A DNA stretch of 64,000 nt, taken from assembly GCA_943789425.1 (NCBI GenBank), contig CALSUB010000001.1, positions 1-64,000 on the forward strand, read 5' to 3'. The DNA comes from an uncultured Luminiphilus sp. Lineage in GTDB: Bacteria; Pseudomonadota; Gammaproteobacteria; Pseudomonadales; Halieaceae. A model generated the notes under the pieces. That model did no database searches. It was not told the DNA's origin and was given only the letters and a program-made list of their open reading frames with translations. Both the position numbers and the translations under genes were made by a program. Of the stretch, positions 26,829 through 36,681 are shown one piece after another; positions within the stretch are counted from its first letter, which is position 1, and each line of letters begins with the position of its first letter.

Positions 26829-28262
26829 ATGGAAAATTTATCGAAGTTTTATGTAAACGGTGAGTGGGTGGCGCCATGCTCCCCAGATACGATGCCCGTG
26901 CTCAATCCCGTCAACGTTAAGCAGCTGGGTGAGGTTGCGCTGGGTAACGAGGCGGATGTTGACCGAGCCGTTGCAGCTGCAGTCGCCGCCTTCGACCATT
27001 TTTCCCGCTGGACTAAGGATGAGCGCCTCGCCTTGCTGAAACGCATCCGAGCAGTTAGCGAAGCCCGATTTGAGGAACTGGCACAGGCGATGCGAATGGA
27101 AATGGGCGCGCCGATAACCATGGCGCGTGAAGCACAAGCCGATGCGGCGATAGGGCACTTAGACGGATTTATTGCGGCCTTAGAGCGGCTCGAAGAGAGC
27201 GAGTCATTCGATAATGGTGAGGTGTTACTGCGTGAGCCGATTGGCGTCTGCGGTTTGATTACACCTTGGAACTGGCCGATTAATCAGGTCGTACTCAAAG
27301 TGTTGCCGGTGATCGCAACGGGTTGCACGTGTGTCTTGAAGCCCAGCGAGCACACCCCCATCTCGGCCATGATTTATGCCGAGATATTGCATGAAGCGGG
27401 GGTGCCGGCAGGTGTTTTCAATATGGTTAATGGCACGGGGCCTGTGGTTGGTTCAGCGCTGTCTCGGCATGCTGACATCCAAATGATGTCTTTTACGGGA
27501 TCGACTCGAGCAGGCACTGCGGTGACACAGGATGCCGCGCCTTCGGTGAAGCGAGTGACCCTTGAGCTGGGGGGTAAGTCACCCAATCTGATCTTCGCTG
27601 ATTGTGATCTGGAAGCGCGGGTTACCCAGTCTGTTGCGGAGTGCATGTTTAATACGGGTCAATCGTGTGATGCGCCAACGAGGCTTTTGGTCGAGCGCAG
27701 TTGTTATGACGAGGTCGTTGAGATTGCGCAGCGCGCTGCTGAACAGACTCGAGTCGATGATCCGGAACTCGAGGGGGACCACTTGGGCCCGCTGTTTGAT
27801 CAAATTCAGTTCGACCGGGTGCAAACCATGATTCAGGTGGGTATCGACGAAAAAGCGAAACTGGTCGCAGGCGGATTGGGTCGCCCCGAGGGATTGACGA
27901 CGGGGTGGTTCGTACGCCCGACGATTTTCGCCGATGTCACCAACGACATGCGAATCGCCCGCGAGGAAATTTTCGGCCCTGTCTTGGCGATTATTCCCTT
28001 TGAGAACGAAGCCGAAGCGATCGCGATTGCTAATGATACCCCCTATGGATTGGCTGCTTACCTGCAGACGGGCGACAGTGAGCGCGCCGCACGGGTCGCT
28101 CGCCAGTTGCGGGCCGGTGCGGTGCATATTAACGGCGGTGCTTACGAATACGGTTCGCCCTTTGGCGGCTATAAAGCATCGGGGAACGGCAGGGAAGGCG
28201 GCGAAATGGGCCTCGACGATTTTCTAGAGACCAAAATGATTCACGGTCTCTCTGCTCAATAG
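26829..28262 (+). CDS. Aldehyde dehydrogenase family protein (NAD(P)+)
   Basis: A 477-residue oxidoreductase converting aldehydes to acids. It has TPWNWPINQVVLKVLPVIATG, KPSEHTP and FTGSTRAG (cofactor loop), the general base in LELGGKSPN, and the nucleophile in NTGQSCDAPTR. EIFGPVLAII and YGLAAYLQTG also match. The substrate range is not visible. It is followed by the convergent DmdA-like gene; the neighbourhood of C1/sulfonium-like genes might hint at an aldehyde from that pathway. Confidence 0.9.
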   Translation: MENLSKFYVNGEWVAPCSPDTMPVLNPVNVKQLGEVALGNEADVDRAVAAAVAAFDHFSRWTKDERLALLKRIRAVSEARFEELAQAMRMEMGAPITMAREAQADAAIGHLDGFIAALERLEESESFDNGEVLLREPIGVCGLITPWNWPINQVVLKVLPVIATGCTCVLKPSEHTPISAMIYAEILHEAGVPAGVFNMVNGTGPVVGSALSRHADIQMMSFTGSTRAGTAVTQDAAPSVKRVTLELGGKSPNLIFADCDLEARVTQSVAECMFNTGQSCDAPTRLLVERSCYDEVVEIAQRAAEQTRVDDPELEGDHLGPLFDQIQFDRVQTMIQVGIDEKAKLVAGGLGRPEGLTTGWFVRPTIFADVTNDMRIAREEIFGPVLAIIPFENEAEAIAIANDTPYGLAAYLQTGDSERAARVARQLRAGAVHINGGAYEYGSPFGGYKASGNGREGGEMGLDDFLETKMIHGLSAQ

Positions 28263-28301
28263 GCCGAGCCCTGTTTTGTGCGTGATGCGATCGGGGCTAG
28301 G

Positions 28302-29427
28302 TTACCGAGCGGGCTCAGTCTGCCAATCCTTATCCGCGATGTTGCCCGACACGCTGCCATTGGGGAGCGATAGCGTTACCGTAGTGCCAACCGCGGTGGC
28401 CGAGGTGGGAACATATCCGAGACCAACGTTGTGCCCGAGTCTTGGAGAATAGATGACGCTGGTCACAGTGCCCGGCTCGGCGCTCCCCGAAACGGATAGA
28501 GGGTAGTACTCCCGCGGATTCGCGATGGGATCCCCGGGGAAGACCAGACGCACGAATTGCTGTGACGTGCCCTCGGCCACAATTTTCTCCAGTGCCTGCT
28601 TGCCTAAATAATCCGCGGTTTTACCCATTTTGAAGAAGCGGTTCAGCCCCGACTCGATCGGATTGTTGGCTAAGGTGACGTCATTGCCGTGCGAGAGTAA
28701 GCCGGTCTCAATCCGGTCGATTAAGTTAGGGCAGCCTGAGCGTAGATTGAGATCCGCTCCAGCTTCCACAATGATATCCCACAGTCGCTCTCCCGCCGCG
28801 GGTTCACTCAAGTAGAGTTCGAAGCCACCCTGGCCACTCCAGCCAGTGCGTGCAACGACGAGATCAATGTCATCAATGCTAGCTGTGAATGAAACGGAAA
28901 AAGCGAATGTCCTCAACCGGCTCTGCAATCAGTCGACTCAACAGCGTTTCCGATTTAGGGCCTTGTAACGATAAGGGGAATACGTCCGGGTCATGGACTT
29001 CGACGTCGAAGCCACCGCCCACTGCCAGTCCTTTTGCCCACAATAAGACGTCTGAGTCAGAAATGGACAGCCAGTAGCGGTCTGCCGATAAGCAGAGAAT
29101 GATGGGGTCATTCACAACCCCGGCATGCTCATCAAGCAGTGGAGCGTAAATGCATTGTCCGGGTACGCATTTCGAGACATCCCTCGGTGTCAGAAATTCG
29201 ACAAATTTGAGCGCATCGGGTCCGCGAACCTCGACCTGAACCTGGCAGGCAACGTCCCAGATTTGAACGTGTTCTCTGAGATGCCAGTAGTCGGCCTCTA
29301 GTGATTCGTAAACCGTCGGTAAGACCACGTGGTTGTAAACCGACGCTCTTGTCGCGCCCACGTGAGAGCGTGTTTCGAATGGTGATTTGCGCAGACGGCG
29401 CGAGAGAGAAAGCTGTGGTGAATTCAT
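28302..29427 (-). CDS. dmdA: DMSP demethylase DmdA-like GcvT-family protein, frameshifted
   Basis: Tetrahydrofolate-dependent methyltransferase of the GcvT fold. Two frames join at about 28887 (one extra base) into 374 residues, the length of DmdA. Landmarks resembling DmdA: SRRLRKSPFETR, VYNHVVLPTVYESLEADYWHL, WLSISDSDVLLWAKGLA, QGPKSETLL, IRFFRF, then LVVARTGWSGQGGFELYL, CPNLIDRIETGLLSHGND. DmdA removes a methyl group from dimethylsulfoniopropionate to give methylmercaptopropionate. Close GcvT relatives act on glycine betaine, sarcosine or dimethylglycine, so DMSP is likely but not certain. dmdBCD are not in the window. Confidence 0.65.
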
Positions 29428-29569
29428 GTACTCTGATTCCTGTTTGCAGGTCTGCCTTAATTCGGCTCTGTGCCACTCATGGTTGGGCTAAGAAGCGGGC
29501 CCACAGGAGGTATTGAGGGCGCAGGTAACGCGATGGAACGCACTAGCAAAGCCATATTTCAGGCAATAT

Positions 29570-29603
29570 AATAAAAAGTAATAAGCAAAGCACGCTTTTT
29601 ATT
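29570..29603. repeat. Perfect 9-bp inverted repeat between dmdA-like and Fe-ADH genes
   Basis: AATAAAAAG (29570-29578) and CTTTTTATT (29595-29603) are perfect inverse copies separated by 16 bases, in an AT-rich stretch between divergent genes. It could be an operator for both or a weak hairpin in the Fe-ADH leader. No regulator is known. Confidence 0.45.
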
Positions 29604-29676
29604 TGGTCCGATAAATAGTCTTTTTTAGAAGGCTAACGTGTCGCCTAATCGACCCCTTTCATCATGAGATAGCACT

Positions 29677-30861
29677 ATGGAAACGAACGACCCCAGCACA
29701 CTGTTACAGCCGTATGACTGGTCCTTTCCGGTGCCGATTGCCTATGGGCCGGGACGATTAAAAGAACTGGCAACCCATTGCCAAGCCTTGGCCATGAGCA
29801 ACCCGTTGATCGTGACCGATCGTGGCTCCGCCGACTTGCCGTTTATTGCGACTGCCAAGCGGTCGCTCGAGGCGGCTGGGCTCACGGTTGATAGTTTCTC
29901 AGACGTCTCCCCCAACCCTAAGGACACCGAGATTGAGCAGGTCCGTCGATGCTTCCGCGATGGCCATCATGATGGGGTGATCGCAATGGGGGGTGGCAGT
30001 GGCATGGACGCCGGAAAAGCGACCACGCTGGTGGCGAATAATGATCTCGATGTGTGGCGTTTTAACTACGATGAAGCAAGTCCCGTACTGCCGGTCGAAC
30101 ATGTCTTCCCCAAGTTGATCTGCATTCCGACGACGGCGGGTACCGGAGCTGAAACGGAAAGTACCGCGATGATTACGCACAGCGAAGCCGGGATGAAGTT
30201 GTGTGTTTGGCATCCGGACTTGAAACCCTCGCTGACGTTGCTGGATCCTGAGCTCACGATGGGCCTTCCCCCTCAGCTGACGGCTTGGACTGGTCTAGAT
30301 GCACTGGTACACGCGGTGGAGGCTTACTGCGTACCTGATTTTCACCCCATGTGCGATGGCATTGCGCTAGAAGCGTTGACGCTCATTGGCCGGTCACTGC
30401 CGGCCGTGGTCGAAGAGCCCGACAATATTGGGGCTCGCGGGGGTATGCAGGTCGGTGCCTGTTTGGCGGGCATTGCCTTCTTGAAGGGGTTGGGATTGGT
30501 GCACGCGATTAGCCATATGGTTGGCGCAGAGTACGATACCCATCATGGTCTTACCAATGCCGTCGTATTGCCCGCGGTATTGCGATTCAATGCGCCTGCC
30601 ATCGCCGAGAAGGTGCCGGCAATGATGAGAGCGCTGGATCAACCGGGAACGGATTTCGATGCGTTTTATCGCTATGTCTGTGGGTTGCTTGATCAGTTCC
30701 AAATCCCCCGCACACTGTCGGAATTAGGTGTCCCTGAGTCGGCAGCTGAAGCGCTCACGATGAAAGCGTTAAAAGATGCGGCCGCCGGCACCAACCCTAG
30801 GGTAGCTGATGCCGATTCGCTGATGACCGTTATTTCTGAGGCGATTACGGTCGGTCGTTAA
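29677..30861 (+). CDS. Iron-containing alcohol dehydrogenase
   Basis: A 394-residue group III alcohol dehydrogenase. It has the cofactor motif MGGGSGMDAGKATT, IPTTAGTGAE, and metal ligands in GLDALVHAVEAY and GLVHAISHMVGAEYDTHHGLTNA. It oxidises a primary or secondary alcohol with NAD+. DddB in some DMSP lyase clusters is of this family, so beside a DmdA-like gene a role in 3-hydroxypropionate-like oxidation is conceivable; there is no DddD or DddC here. Next gene in the same direction is a symporter 43 bases on. Confidence 0.87.
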   Translation: METNDPSTLLQPYDWSFPVPIAYGPGRLKELATHCQALAMSNPLIVTDRGSADLPFIATAKRSLEAAGLTVDSFSDVSPNPKDTEIEQVRRCFRDGHHDGVIAMGGGSGMDAGKATTLVANNDLDVWRFNYDEASPVLPVEHVFPKLICIPTTAGTGAETESTAMITHSEAGMKLCVWHPDLKPSLTLLDPELTMGLPPQLTAWTGLDALVHAVEAYCVPDFHPMCDGIALEALTLIGRSLPAVVEEPDNIGARGGMQVGACLAGIAFLKGLGLVHAISHMVGAEYDTHHGLTNAVVLPAVLRFNAPAIAEKVPAMMRALDQPGTDFDAFYRYVCGLLDQFQIPRTLSELGVPESAAEALTMKALKDAAAGTNPRVADADSLMTVISEAITVGR

Positions 30862-30904
30862 CAGTGGAGTGGTGAGAGGATAGATGCGGTGAGTCGCTGA
30901 TTCG

Positions 30905-32672
30905 ATGAATAGTTTTCAGATTGCCATTGTGGTGAGTCTCGCCGGTTATCTGGCGATAGGCTGGTATGCGGGACGTCGCGTTAAAGATCTTGAAGACTTT
31001 TTTGTCGCGGGCCGTAACGCACCAACCTTACTTATTCTCGGCACATTGGTCGCCAGTTTCATGAGCACCAATGCTTTTATGGGCGAGGCGGGCATGTCTT
31101 ATCAGGGGCATGCGCCGCTGATCATCATGATGACGTGCTTCAATTGTTTGGGCTATGTGATCGGTGCCATATTCTTCGGACGTTATTTGCGTCGGAGTCG
31201 CGCGCTGACGGTGCCGGATTTTTTCAGGGCGCGTTTCAACAGTCGCCGTATTCAACGCTTTGCCGGTGTTTCGATTGTCGTTGGGCTGTCGGCTTATTTG
31301 CTTGCGGTGACTTGGGGTATGGCGCTGGTGATGTCTGAGGTGACCGGCATTGATGAATCCGTGGCCATCGTAGCGGTGTGGCTCAGTTATACCCTCTTCA
31401 CGCTTTACTCCGGTTCCCGCGGCGTCATTTTGACTGACACGGTGATGTTTGTGCTGTTTTCCGGAATGATTGTGTTGGCCGCTTTTTTTATCATTCAATC
31501 AGCAGGCGGTTGGTTTGCGGCGATCGAGAGCATTGGCAACGTATGAAGCGAAACCGGGCATCATTGCGTGGCATGGACGAGTGGGCCCAGAGACGCCGTG
31601 GCAAACTCCGTTAGACGGATTGTTGTGGGCGACCATTTTGGGCGTGGCCTGGGGCATTGTCGTTGCCGTAAGCCCTTGGCAATCTAGTCGCTACCTCATG
31701 GCGCGCAGCGAGCATGTGGTCATTCGGTCCGCCTGCGGTGCGCTGATAGCCATGCTACTGCTATATCTCGTGACGAACTTCGCCGCTACCGCGGTGAATC
31801 TCATCAATCCCGATATCACTCCCCCTGAAAGCACCATGATTTGGGTGGCAATGAATCTATTGCCGACCGCATTGGGCGCGTTGCTCATTTGTGGCGTCCT
31901 GGCTGCCGGCTTGTCCTCTGCATCCACGTTTCTATCGCTGGTCGGCTTCAGCGTCAGCCATGATGTGCTGGGCAGTGCTGCCCGGTCGGAGGACGCCGGT
32001 TCGACGAGCGCCGACCACTCTACTCAGCGTTTGGGTGCTGCTCGGTGGTCCATGTTGGCTGTTGGCCTGTCGGTCATTGCGTTGGCGCTCTTGTTGCCGA
32101 GAAATATTTTCTGGTTGACGCATTTCGCTGGACCGTTGTTCGCGTCATCCTGGGGCGCAGTGGCCTTCATGAGTATCTGGAGTCATCGTCTCACTGAGGC
32201 GGGCGCTTTCTGGGGTATGGCGGCAGGCTTTGCCGTTAATGTCGCAATGAACGCTCTTGCCCTAATCGGGGCGGTGGACTGGCCGGTCATCGCTGATCCC
32301 ATACTGGTTGCCGCGCTCAGCAGTTACTTTGTCATGATAGGGGTTTCTCGCAAAGGAGAGGTGTCACCAGCAGAGCGTGATTTCCGGATCGCCTTGCACC
32401 GACTGCCAGAAACAGAGACAGATCTCGCCGTCGTCAGGCAAACACTATTGTGGCCGCGTGTGATGGTATTCGGTGGTGTTGTGTTAAGCGCGTTGCTCAC
32501 CATCTTTTATGCGCTACCGTTTGGGCGCGCCGTCAGTGTCGAGGAGTTCGCCGGTATCAGTGGAGAGCTATTGCTCGCGCTGACCTACGGTTTGGTATTG
32601 GTGGCCTCAGGGCGATGGGTGTGGCGCCGGGTCAACCGCGATTATCGTCATCGTGATGAGGCGGGGAGCTGA
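30905..32672 (+). CDS. Sodium:solute symporter (SSS family), frameshifted
   Basis: About 588 residues when one base is dropped near 31532 (ESIG becomes ESLATYEAKPG). About 13 hydrophobic helices are visible. Family motifs: GWYAGRRVKDLEDFFVAGRNAP, ASFMSTNAFMGEAGMSYQGHAP, SGSRGVILTDTVMF and GALLICGVLAAGLSSASTFLSLVGFSVSHDV, the sodium-site signature. It imports an organic solute with Na+, substrate unknown; SSS members take up amino acids, proline, betaine, carboxylates or urea. It is probably co-transcribed with the Fe-ADH. The C-terminal tail is cytoplasmic and basic. Confidence 0.87.
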
Positions 32673-32678
32673 GCGGAG

Positions 32679-34062
32679 TCAGGCTAACAGCGCTTGCTCA
32701 GCTGCGGTCGCGATGGCCAGCAGATGATCGTCTCGGCCCCGGGGCATCATCAATTGAATGCCGGCCAGGTTTGTCGCTGACCCTGCGGCAACTGGGAGGC
32801 TGATAACCGGTAGGCCCGCCAGCGAGGCGGGCAGACTGATGGCTAACCATTCATGATAGGTCTCTAAAGAGACGCCTTCGATCGCTGTTGGAGGGCCTGC
32901 CTCAGCGTCAAAAGGGAAGACTTGAGCAGCTGGTGCGGCCAATACATCGTATTGCGTAAACAGCCGCTCGATGGTCGCAAGCCAATCGCGTCGGAGTGTT
33001 TTTGCCATAAGGAGGTCGGACTCGCCTCGCTGCATGCCTTGCTCGATTTCCCATCGCCAGTTATCGCTCATGCGCGCGCGTGACCGGGGATCTTCATACA
33101 GCGCGCGATCCGACAGCATTGCACGCTGCCTGAGGGTCAGCCAACAAAGCCAGAGATCTGCCATGGAGAAGGGTAGCGAGCAGAGGTCAATCTGAGCGCC
33201 CGGTCCTTGTAGGTTTTCCAGCGCGCGCTGACACTGAGCTAAAACACCCTTGGCCATCGGCCAGTGTCCGTCTGCATCGCCCAGCCAACCGATACGAAGT
33301 TCCTTCAGATCCCCCGAAGGTCCGTGAGGGCTTTGCCGGCGCGCGGCAGGATCATCGCGAAGGGTGGTGAATAATGCGCTGACGTCACTGACGTTTCTGG
33401 CCATGGCACCAATACTGGTCAGTCCCAAGCCTTGTGGATCTGCGTCTGTCGCCGCAGGTATTGCTCCGGCCGACGCGCGAAACCCCACGATCCCTTGAAA
33501 TGCGGCAGGTGTTCTCAGCGAACCCATCATATCGCTGCCATCGGCAAGCGGTAGCATGTGACTCGAGACAGCGGTGGCGGCTCCTCCACTGCTGCCCCCC
33601 GCGCTGAGGCTGCGATCAACGCCGTTGCGGGTCAATCCGAAAAGGGCGTTGCGGTATGGCCCCCTAGGGCTGCCTCCGGTACGTTGGTCTTGGCAATAAT
33701 GAGTGCGCCGGCAGCGCGAATCCGCGCGACATGCGGGTCATCCTGTTGAGCACCGACCTGCTGGGAACACAGGCGATCCCAACGTGGTGGGCAGCCCCTT
33801 TGAATTGAAGAGGTCTTTAATGGCAATCGGTATGCCGTGTAACCACCCCGCACTATTTCCGCTGGAGAGCTGTTGGTCCGACTCTAGCGCCATGGCGAGG
33901 CAGGCTTCCTCAGGGGGGATGAGGCTCACGAGGGCGTTCAAGTCTGGGTTCAATGTATTGATGCGCTCAAGGAACGCGTCCATGACTTCGACGCAGCTCA
34001 CGGACCGTTTGTGAATGGCCTTTGAGAGCTGCAGCTGCGGTGAGACCGGTGATCTCTGTCAT
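32679..34062 (-). CDS. Amidase (amidase signature family), three frameshifts
   Basis: Hydrolyses amide bonds by a Ser-Ser-Lys triad. The restored 460-residue chain reads MTEITGLTAAAALKAIHKRS, SCVEVMDAFLERINTLNPDLNALV, GIPIAIKDLF (catalytic lysine), AKTNVPEAALGG, NALFGLTRNGVD and SAGGSSGGAATAVSS (Gly/Ser-rich core with catalytic serines). Breaks are near 34021-34023 (extra A of AAA), 33763-33765 (extra C) and 33653 (missing C). All triad elements remain, so artefact is more likely than decay. It is convergent with the symporter, 6 bases apart. Confidence 0.82.
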
Positions 34063-34226
34063 GACAGCACCATATCAGGGTCGCAGCATCGTGACCCACT
34101 CATGCGGAATGGGAGTAGTTGCGCTCAATCTGCATTCTGACTTCTAGCCGCTGTCGAAAACCAGTAGGCAGCATCCGGCGTTCTCGATAGAGTAGCGGTA
34201 GACAAGTCCAAGGAGCACGAAGGACC

Positions 34227-34562
34227 ATGAATGATATCCAGCAGTTCGAAGATGAGGCACAAGCCTACGCGGAAATTGAGGCGATGGGCTATCACGCTAT
34301 GGCATTAGATTTTGCGAAGGAGGAATCGCCTTTTCACTGGCACGATTTTGACTCGGTGTTGTATATCACTGGTGGCGAAGTGACGCTGACCTTAGAGGGC
34401 GCAGAGAGCGGTGAGCGTTGCCAGCGTGGGGCAAAAATTGTGGCCTCCGCCGGGGTGGTGCATAAAGAGCAGACCGAGGGCTACAGTGCCATCATCGGTT
34501 TTTCAGTGCCGGTCGCTGAGCTGACACAGCCAGTCAACAAAGCGTTACCGGTTGCTCTGTAA
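34227..34562 (+). CDS. Small single-domain cupin protein
   Basis: 111 residues, a single cupin. It begins FHWHDFDSVLYITGGEVTLTLEG, giving the HxH of motif 1, with a histidine at VVHKE in motif 2. The usual glutamate in motif 1 is not evident, and a D-F-D run stands near that place, so metal binding may be incomplete. DMSP lyases DddL/Q/W are also cupins, but this protein is shorter and lacks their full ligand set, so I do not assign lyase activity. It is divergent from the amidase. Confidence 0.7.
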   Translation: MNDIQQFEDEAQAYAEIEAMGYHAMALDFAKEESPFHWHDFDSVLYITGGEVTLTLEGAESGERCQRGAKIVASAGVVHKEQTEGYSAIIGFSVPVAELTQPVNKALPVAL

Positions 34563-34580
34563 CCGTGATTTAAAGTTGTG

Positions 34581-34610
34581 CTGGACTGGGCTGGGCTAGG
34601 CTAGGCTGGA
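34581..34610. repeat. Pentanucleotide tandem repeat
   Basis: Six imperfect copies of the unit CTGGG (CTGGA CTGGG CTGGG CTAGG CTAGG CTGGA) fill 30 bases between the cupin stop and the convergent ThuA gene. The tract is outside coding sequence; slippage could alter its length between strains. Confidence 0.7.
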
Positions 34611-34622
34611 GCGGTCAGAGTG

Positions 34623-35432
34623 TTATTGAGGGGGGTCGTTGGAGGCCGCCGCCCAACGGATTGCATTTTCGACCAAACGGCGATACGTCTCTGACGAAAA
34701 TGTCTCGGGACCATCACCTGGCTGCAGGTAGGCAATGTGGCTATTGGCATAGCGTTTGGTCCAGCCGATGACGTTGGAGCCGTCTGGGTGCGGCCAGTCG
34801 TCGTTGCAAAACAGTTTCCCGGTGACCGCATGATGAGCCGAGTAAAATTGTGTCCGGTCAAAAGGGTAGTCGCTGCGCAGTAGCGGCGTGACGCTATCCT
34901 CAAAAACCTCGCAGAGGTAAAGCTCATCGGTCAGCGAGAAAGTCTCTCCGATACCAGCGGTGATGGGGTGAGCGCCATCGATGACCTGCACGGTATGTTG
35001 CACATCGTGCCGATAGCCAGAGTCTAATACCGGTTCCCCTCGCACGGACGCGGGCGCATAAAAGAAGCGCCCGCCAATGACCTCCCCATACTCCGGCCAC
35101 AGCGGCCAGCCAGCGAGCGCATGGTGAAGGAACACCATGCCTTTACCGGCTTCGAGTAATGCCATAAAGCCCGCTTTCAGTTGGTCGGATGGCGCCACGA
35201 AGCGAGGTGGCTGCGTGCTGAAGTCGATGCCCGGCATGTCATAGAAAACGAGTACGTCCCAGGGCGCAGCCGCCTCCGGGTCTAAGAACGCTTGACTCGC
35301 GGGTTGGTCGACGAAGGTGTGTTGAATGCCCTCGAAAGACTCAAATAGTTCGGCAAACGCGCTGCGATCGAAGGGGTGCCCCTTGACCGACACCAATGCC
35401 TTGAGCGGGCTCTGATAGTCGATGATTCCCAT
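34623..35432 (-). CDS. ThuA-like protein (glutamine-amidotransferase-like fold)
   Basis: 269 residues from ATG 35432 (MGIIDYQSPLK); a longer TTG start at 35477 is possible. ThuA signatures: VLVFYDMPGI, GKGMVFLHHALAGWPLWPEYGEVIGGRFFY, HPITAG and NVIGWTKRYANSHIAYLQPGDG. ThuA was described for trehalose/sucrose use but the family is broad, often beside oxidoreductases for sugars or cyclic compounds; its reaction is not settled. It is the downstream neighbour of the Rieske oxygenase gene (63 bases). A second ThuA is at 45498-46193. Confidence 0.82.
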   Translation of the reverse strand: MGIIDYQSPLKALVSVKGHPFDRSAFAELFESFEGIQHTFVDQPASQAFLDPEAAAPWDVLVFYDMPGIDFSTQPPRFVAPSDQLKAGFMALLEAGKGMVFLHHALAGWPLWPEYGEVIGGRFFYAPASVRGEPVLDSGYRHDVQHTVQVIDGAHPITAGIGETFSLTDELYLCEVFEDSVTPLLRSDYPFDRTQFYSAHHAVTGKLFCNDDWPHPDGSNVIGWTKRYANSHIAYLQPGDGPETFSSETYRRLVENAIRWAAASNDPPQ

Positions 35433-35495
35433 GATGTGACGCTGCCCTTTGCTGATGTCTGGGCTCGACGTGCCCAAACCGGTCTATTGAGCTTG

Positions 35496-36644
35496 CTATG
35501 AACCGCCCGCTGCCGAGATGGAGGCGACAGCGCGATGGTAGTGCTGCACCGCCGGCTCGTTCCTGCCGATGAGAAAGCTGTCGTTCGCTCCGGAGTGCAG
35601 GGCGTCTTGGATCGTTGCGACTAAGGCATAGTCTTCGTCTCTGACTGCCTGAAGGGTCATTTGGCTGAAGGTTTCCACCGCCTCACTGTCTTCGTCGCTG
35701 GCGGGCTGCGTCGCACTCAAAATCAGCTGGCGAGTCGATGTGGTGGTACTGGTCTCCCCGGGGTATATAAACCCAATCAAGCAGTGACCACCCAGAATTG
35801 CAGAGATCGACAGGTTGGGAAAAACCGAGTGGACAACTCGGATGTAGGATTCAGGTGATTCCCACGAATCAACTTCTATATCATTGAGTTCACTGATGTT
35901 TTTCTTGGCGATCACCATTCTTTGGTGCGCCCCCCAGGTGTCGTGGACCAACAGATTGCCCACGGTATACGGGCCAACGGTTTTGCCATGCACGCTGTCA
36001 TGATGGTAGACCTCGAGGTAGCCGTCTAGGGTCGCCTTCCAGCCTGCCCCGGGCAGCCATCGCTCGGTGTAGAGGTGCCAGTCCGTGAGCTTTTGGTCTG
36101 CGAGCTTATCGGCAAACCCACCAAGCCAGCTGTCGATGTCAAAAGATTTGCCGGGAGTCAGGCACGCGAAAACAACCCCCGCACGTTCAACGCAATAGAG
36201 TGCCGTGAGGCCCATAGTGGCGCGATCGACGCCGCCAAAGCTGTCCTCTCCGTAAACGCCAATCAAGTCGCCACGATTGCTATAGGTCCAAGCATGATAT
36301 GGGCAGCTAAAGCGGGATTGATGACCTTTTTCGGCCGAGCAGACTTTAGCGCCTCGATGTCGGCACACGTTAATAAAGCAATGAATCAGGCCGTCTCGAT
36401 CTCGGGTAATTAAGAGAGGGACCCCCATGATGGTTTGTGTCTGAAAATCCCCAGGTTGAGGAATTTCTAACGACAGGGCGATAGCGATCGGGGACTCGAA
36501 GTAAACCGCTTGACGCTCAGCTTGAAATTGCGCCTCATCGGTATACGCGCTCACGGGCACGGTCAGTTGTGAGGGCGCCCGATCCGTGGTGCCCTCATTG
36601 AAGTGTTTCAGTGCTCGCTGCGCGAGTTGTCGTGCGTCTGACAC
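35496..36644 (-). CDS. Rieske non-heme iron oxygenase, alpha subunit
   Basis: 382 residues. The [2Fe-2S] Rieske motif CRHRGAKVC...CPYHAW is at about residues 95-118. The catalytic domain has the iron ligands in EVYHHDSVHG (two histidines after an aspartate/glutamate bridge). It resembles phenylpropionate/carnitine-type ring-hydroxylating oxygenases. No dedicated reductase or beta subunit is alongside; the ferredoxin at 44373 is a possible donor by distance only. The substrate is unknown. It is downstream of a TonB receptor, suggesting oxidation of an imported compound. Confidence 0.88.
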   Translation of the reverse strand: MSDARQLAQRALKHFNEGTTDRAPSQLTVPVSAYTDEAQFQAERQAVYFESPIAIALSLEIPQPGDFQTQTIMGVPLLITRDRDGLIHCFINVCRHRGAKVCSAEKGHQSRFSCPYHAWTYSNRGDLIGVYGEDSFGGVDRATMGLTALYCVERAGVVFACLTPGKSFDIDSWLGGFADKLADQKLTDWHLYTERWLPGAGWKATLDGYLEVYHHDSVHGKTVGPYTVGNLLVHDTWGAHQRMVIAKKNISELNDIEVDSWESPESYIRVVHSVFPNLSISAILGGHCLIGFIYPGETSTTTSTRQLILSATQPASDEDSEAVETFSQMTLQAVRDEDYALVATIQDALHSGANDSFLIGRNEPAVQHYHRAVASISAAGGS

Positions 36645-36681
36645 CGATTAGCTCCCTATCAAACATACTGACGCAATTATA

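Noticed and set aside
34227-34562. Cupin as a DMSP lyase (DddL/Q/W)
   Set aside because: It is shorter and lacks the full metal-ligand set of those lyases; only the cupin fold is certain.
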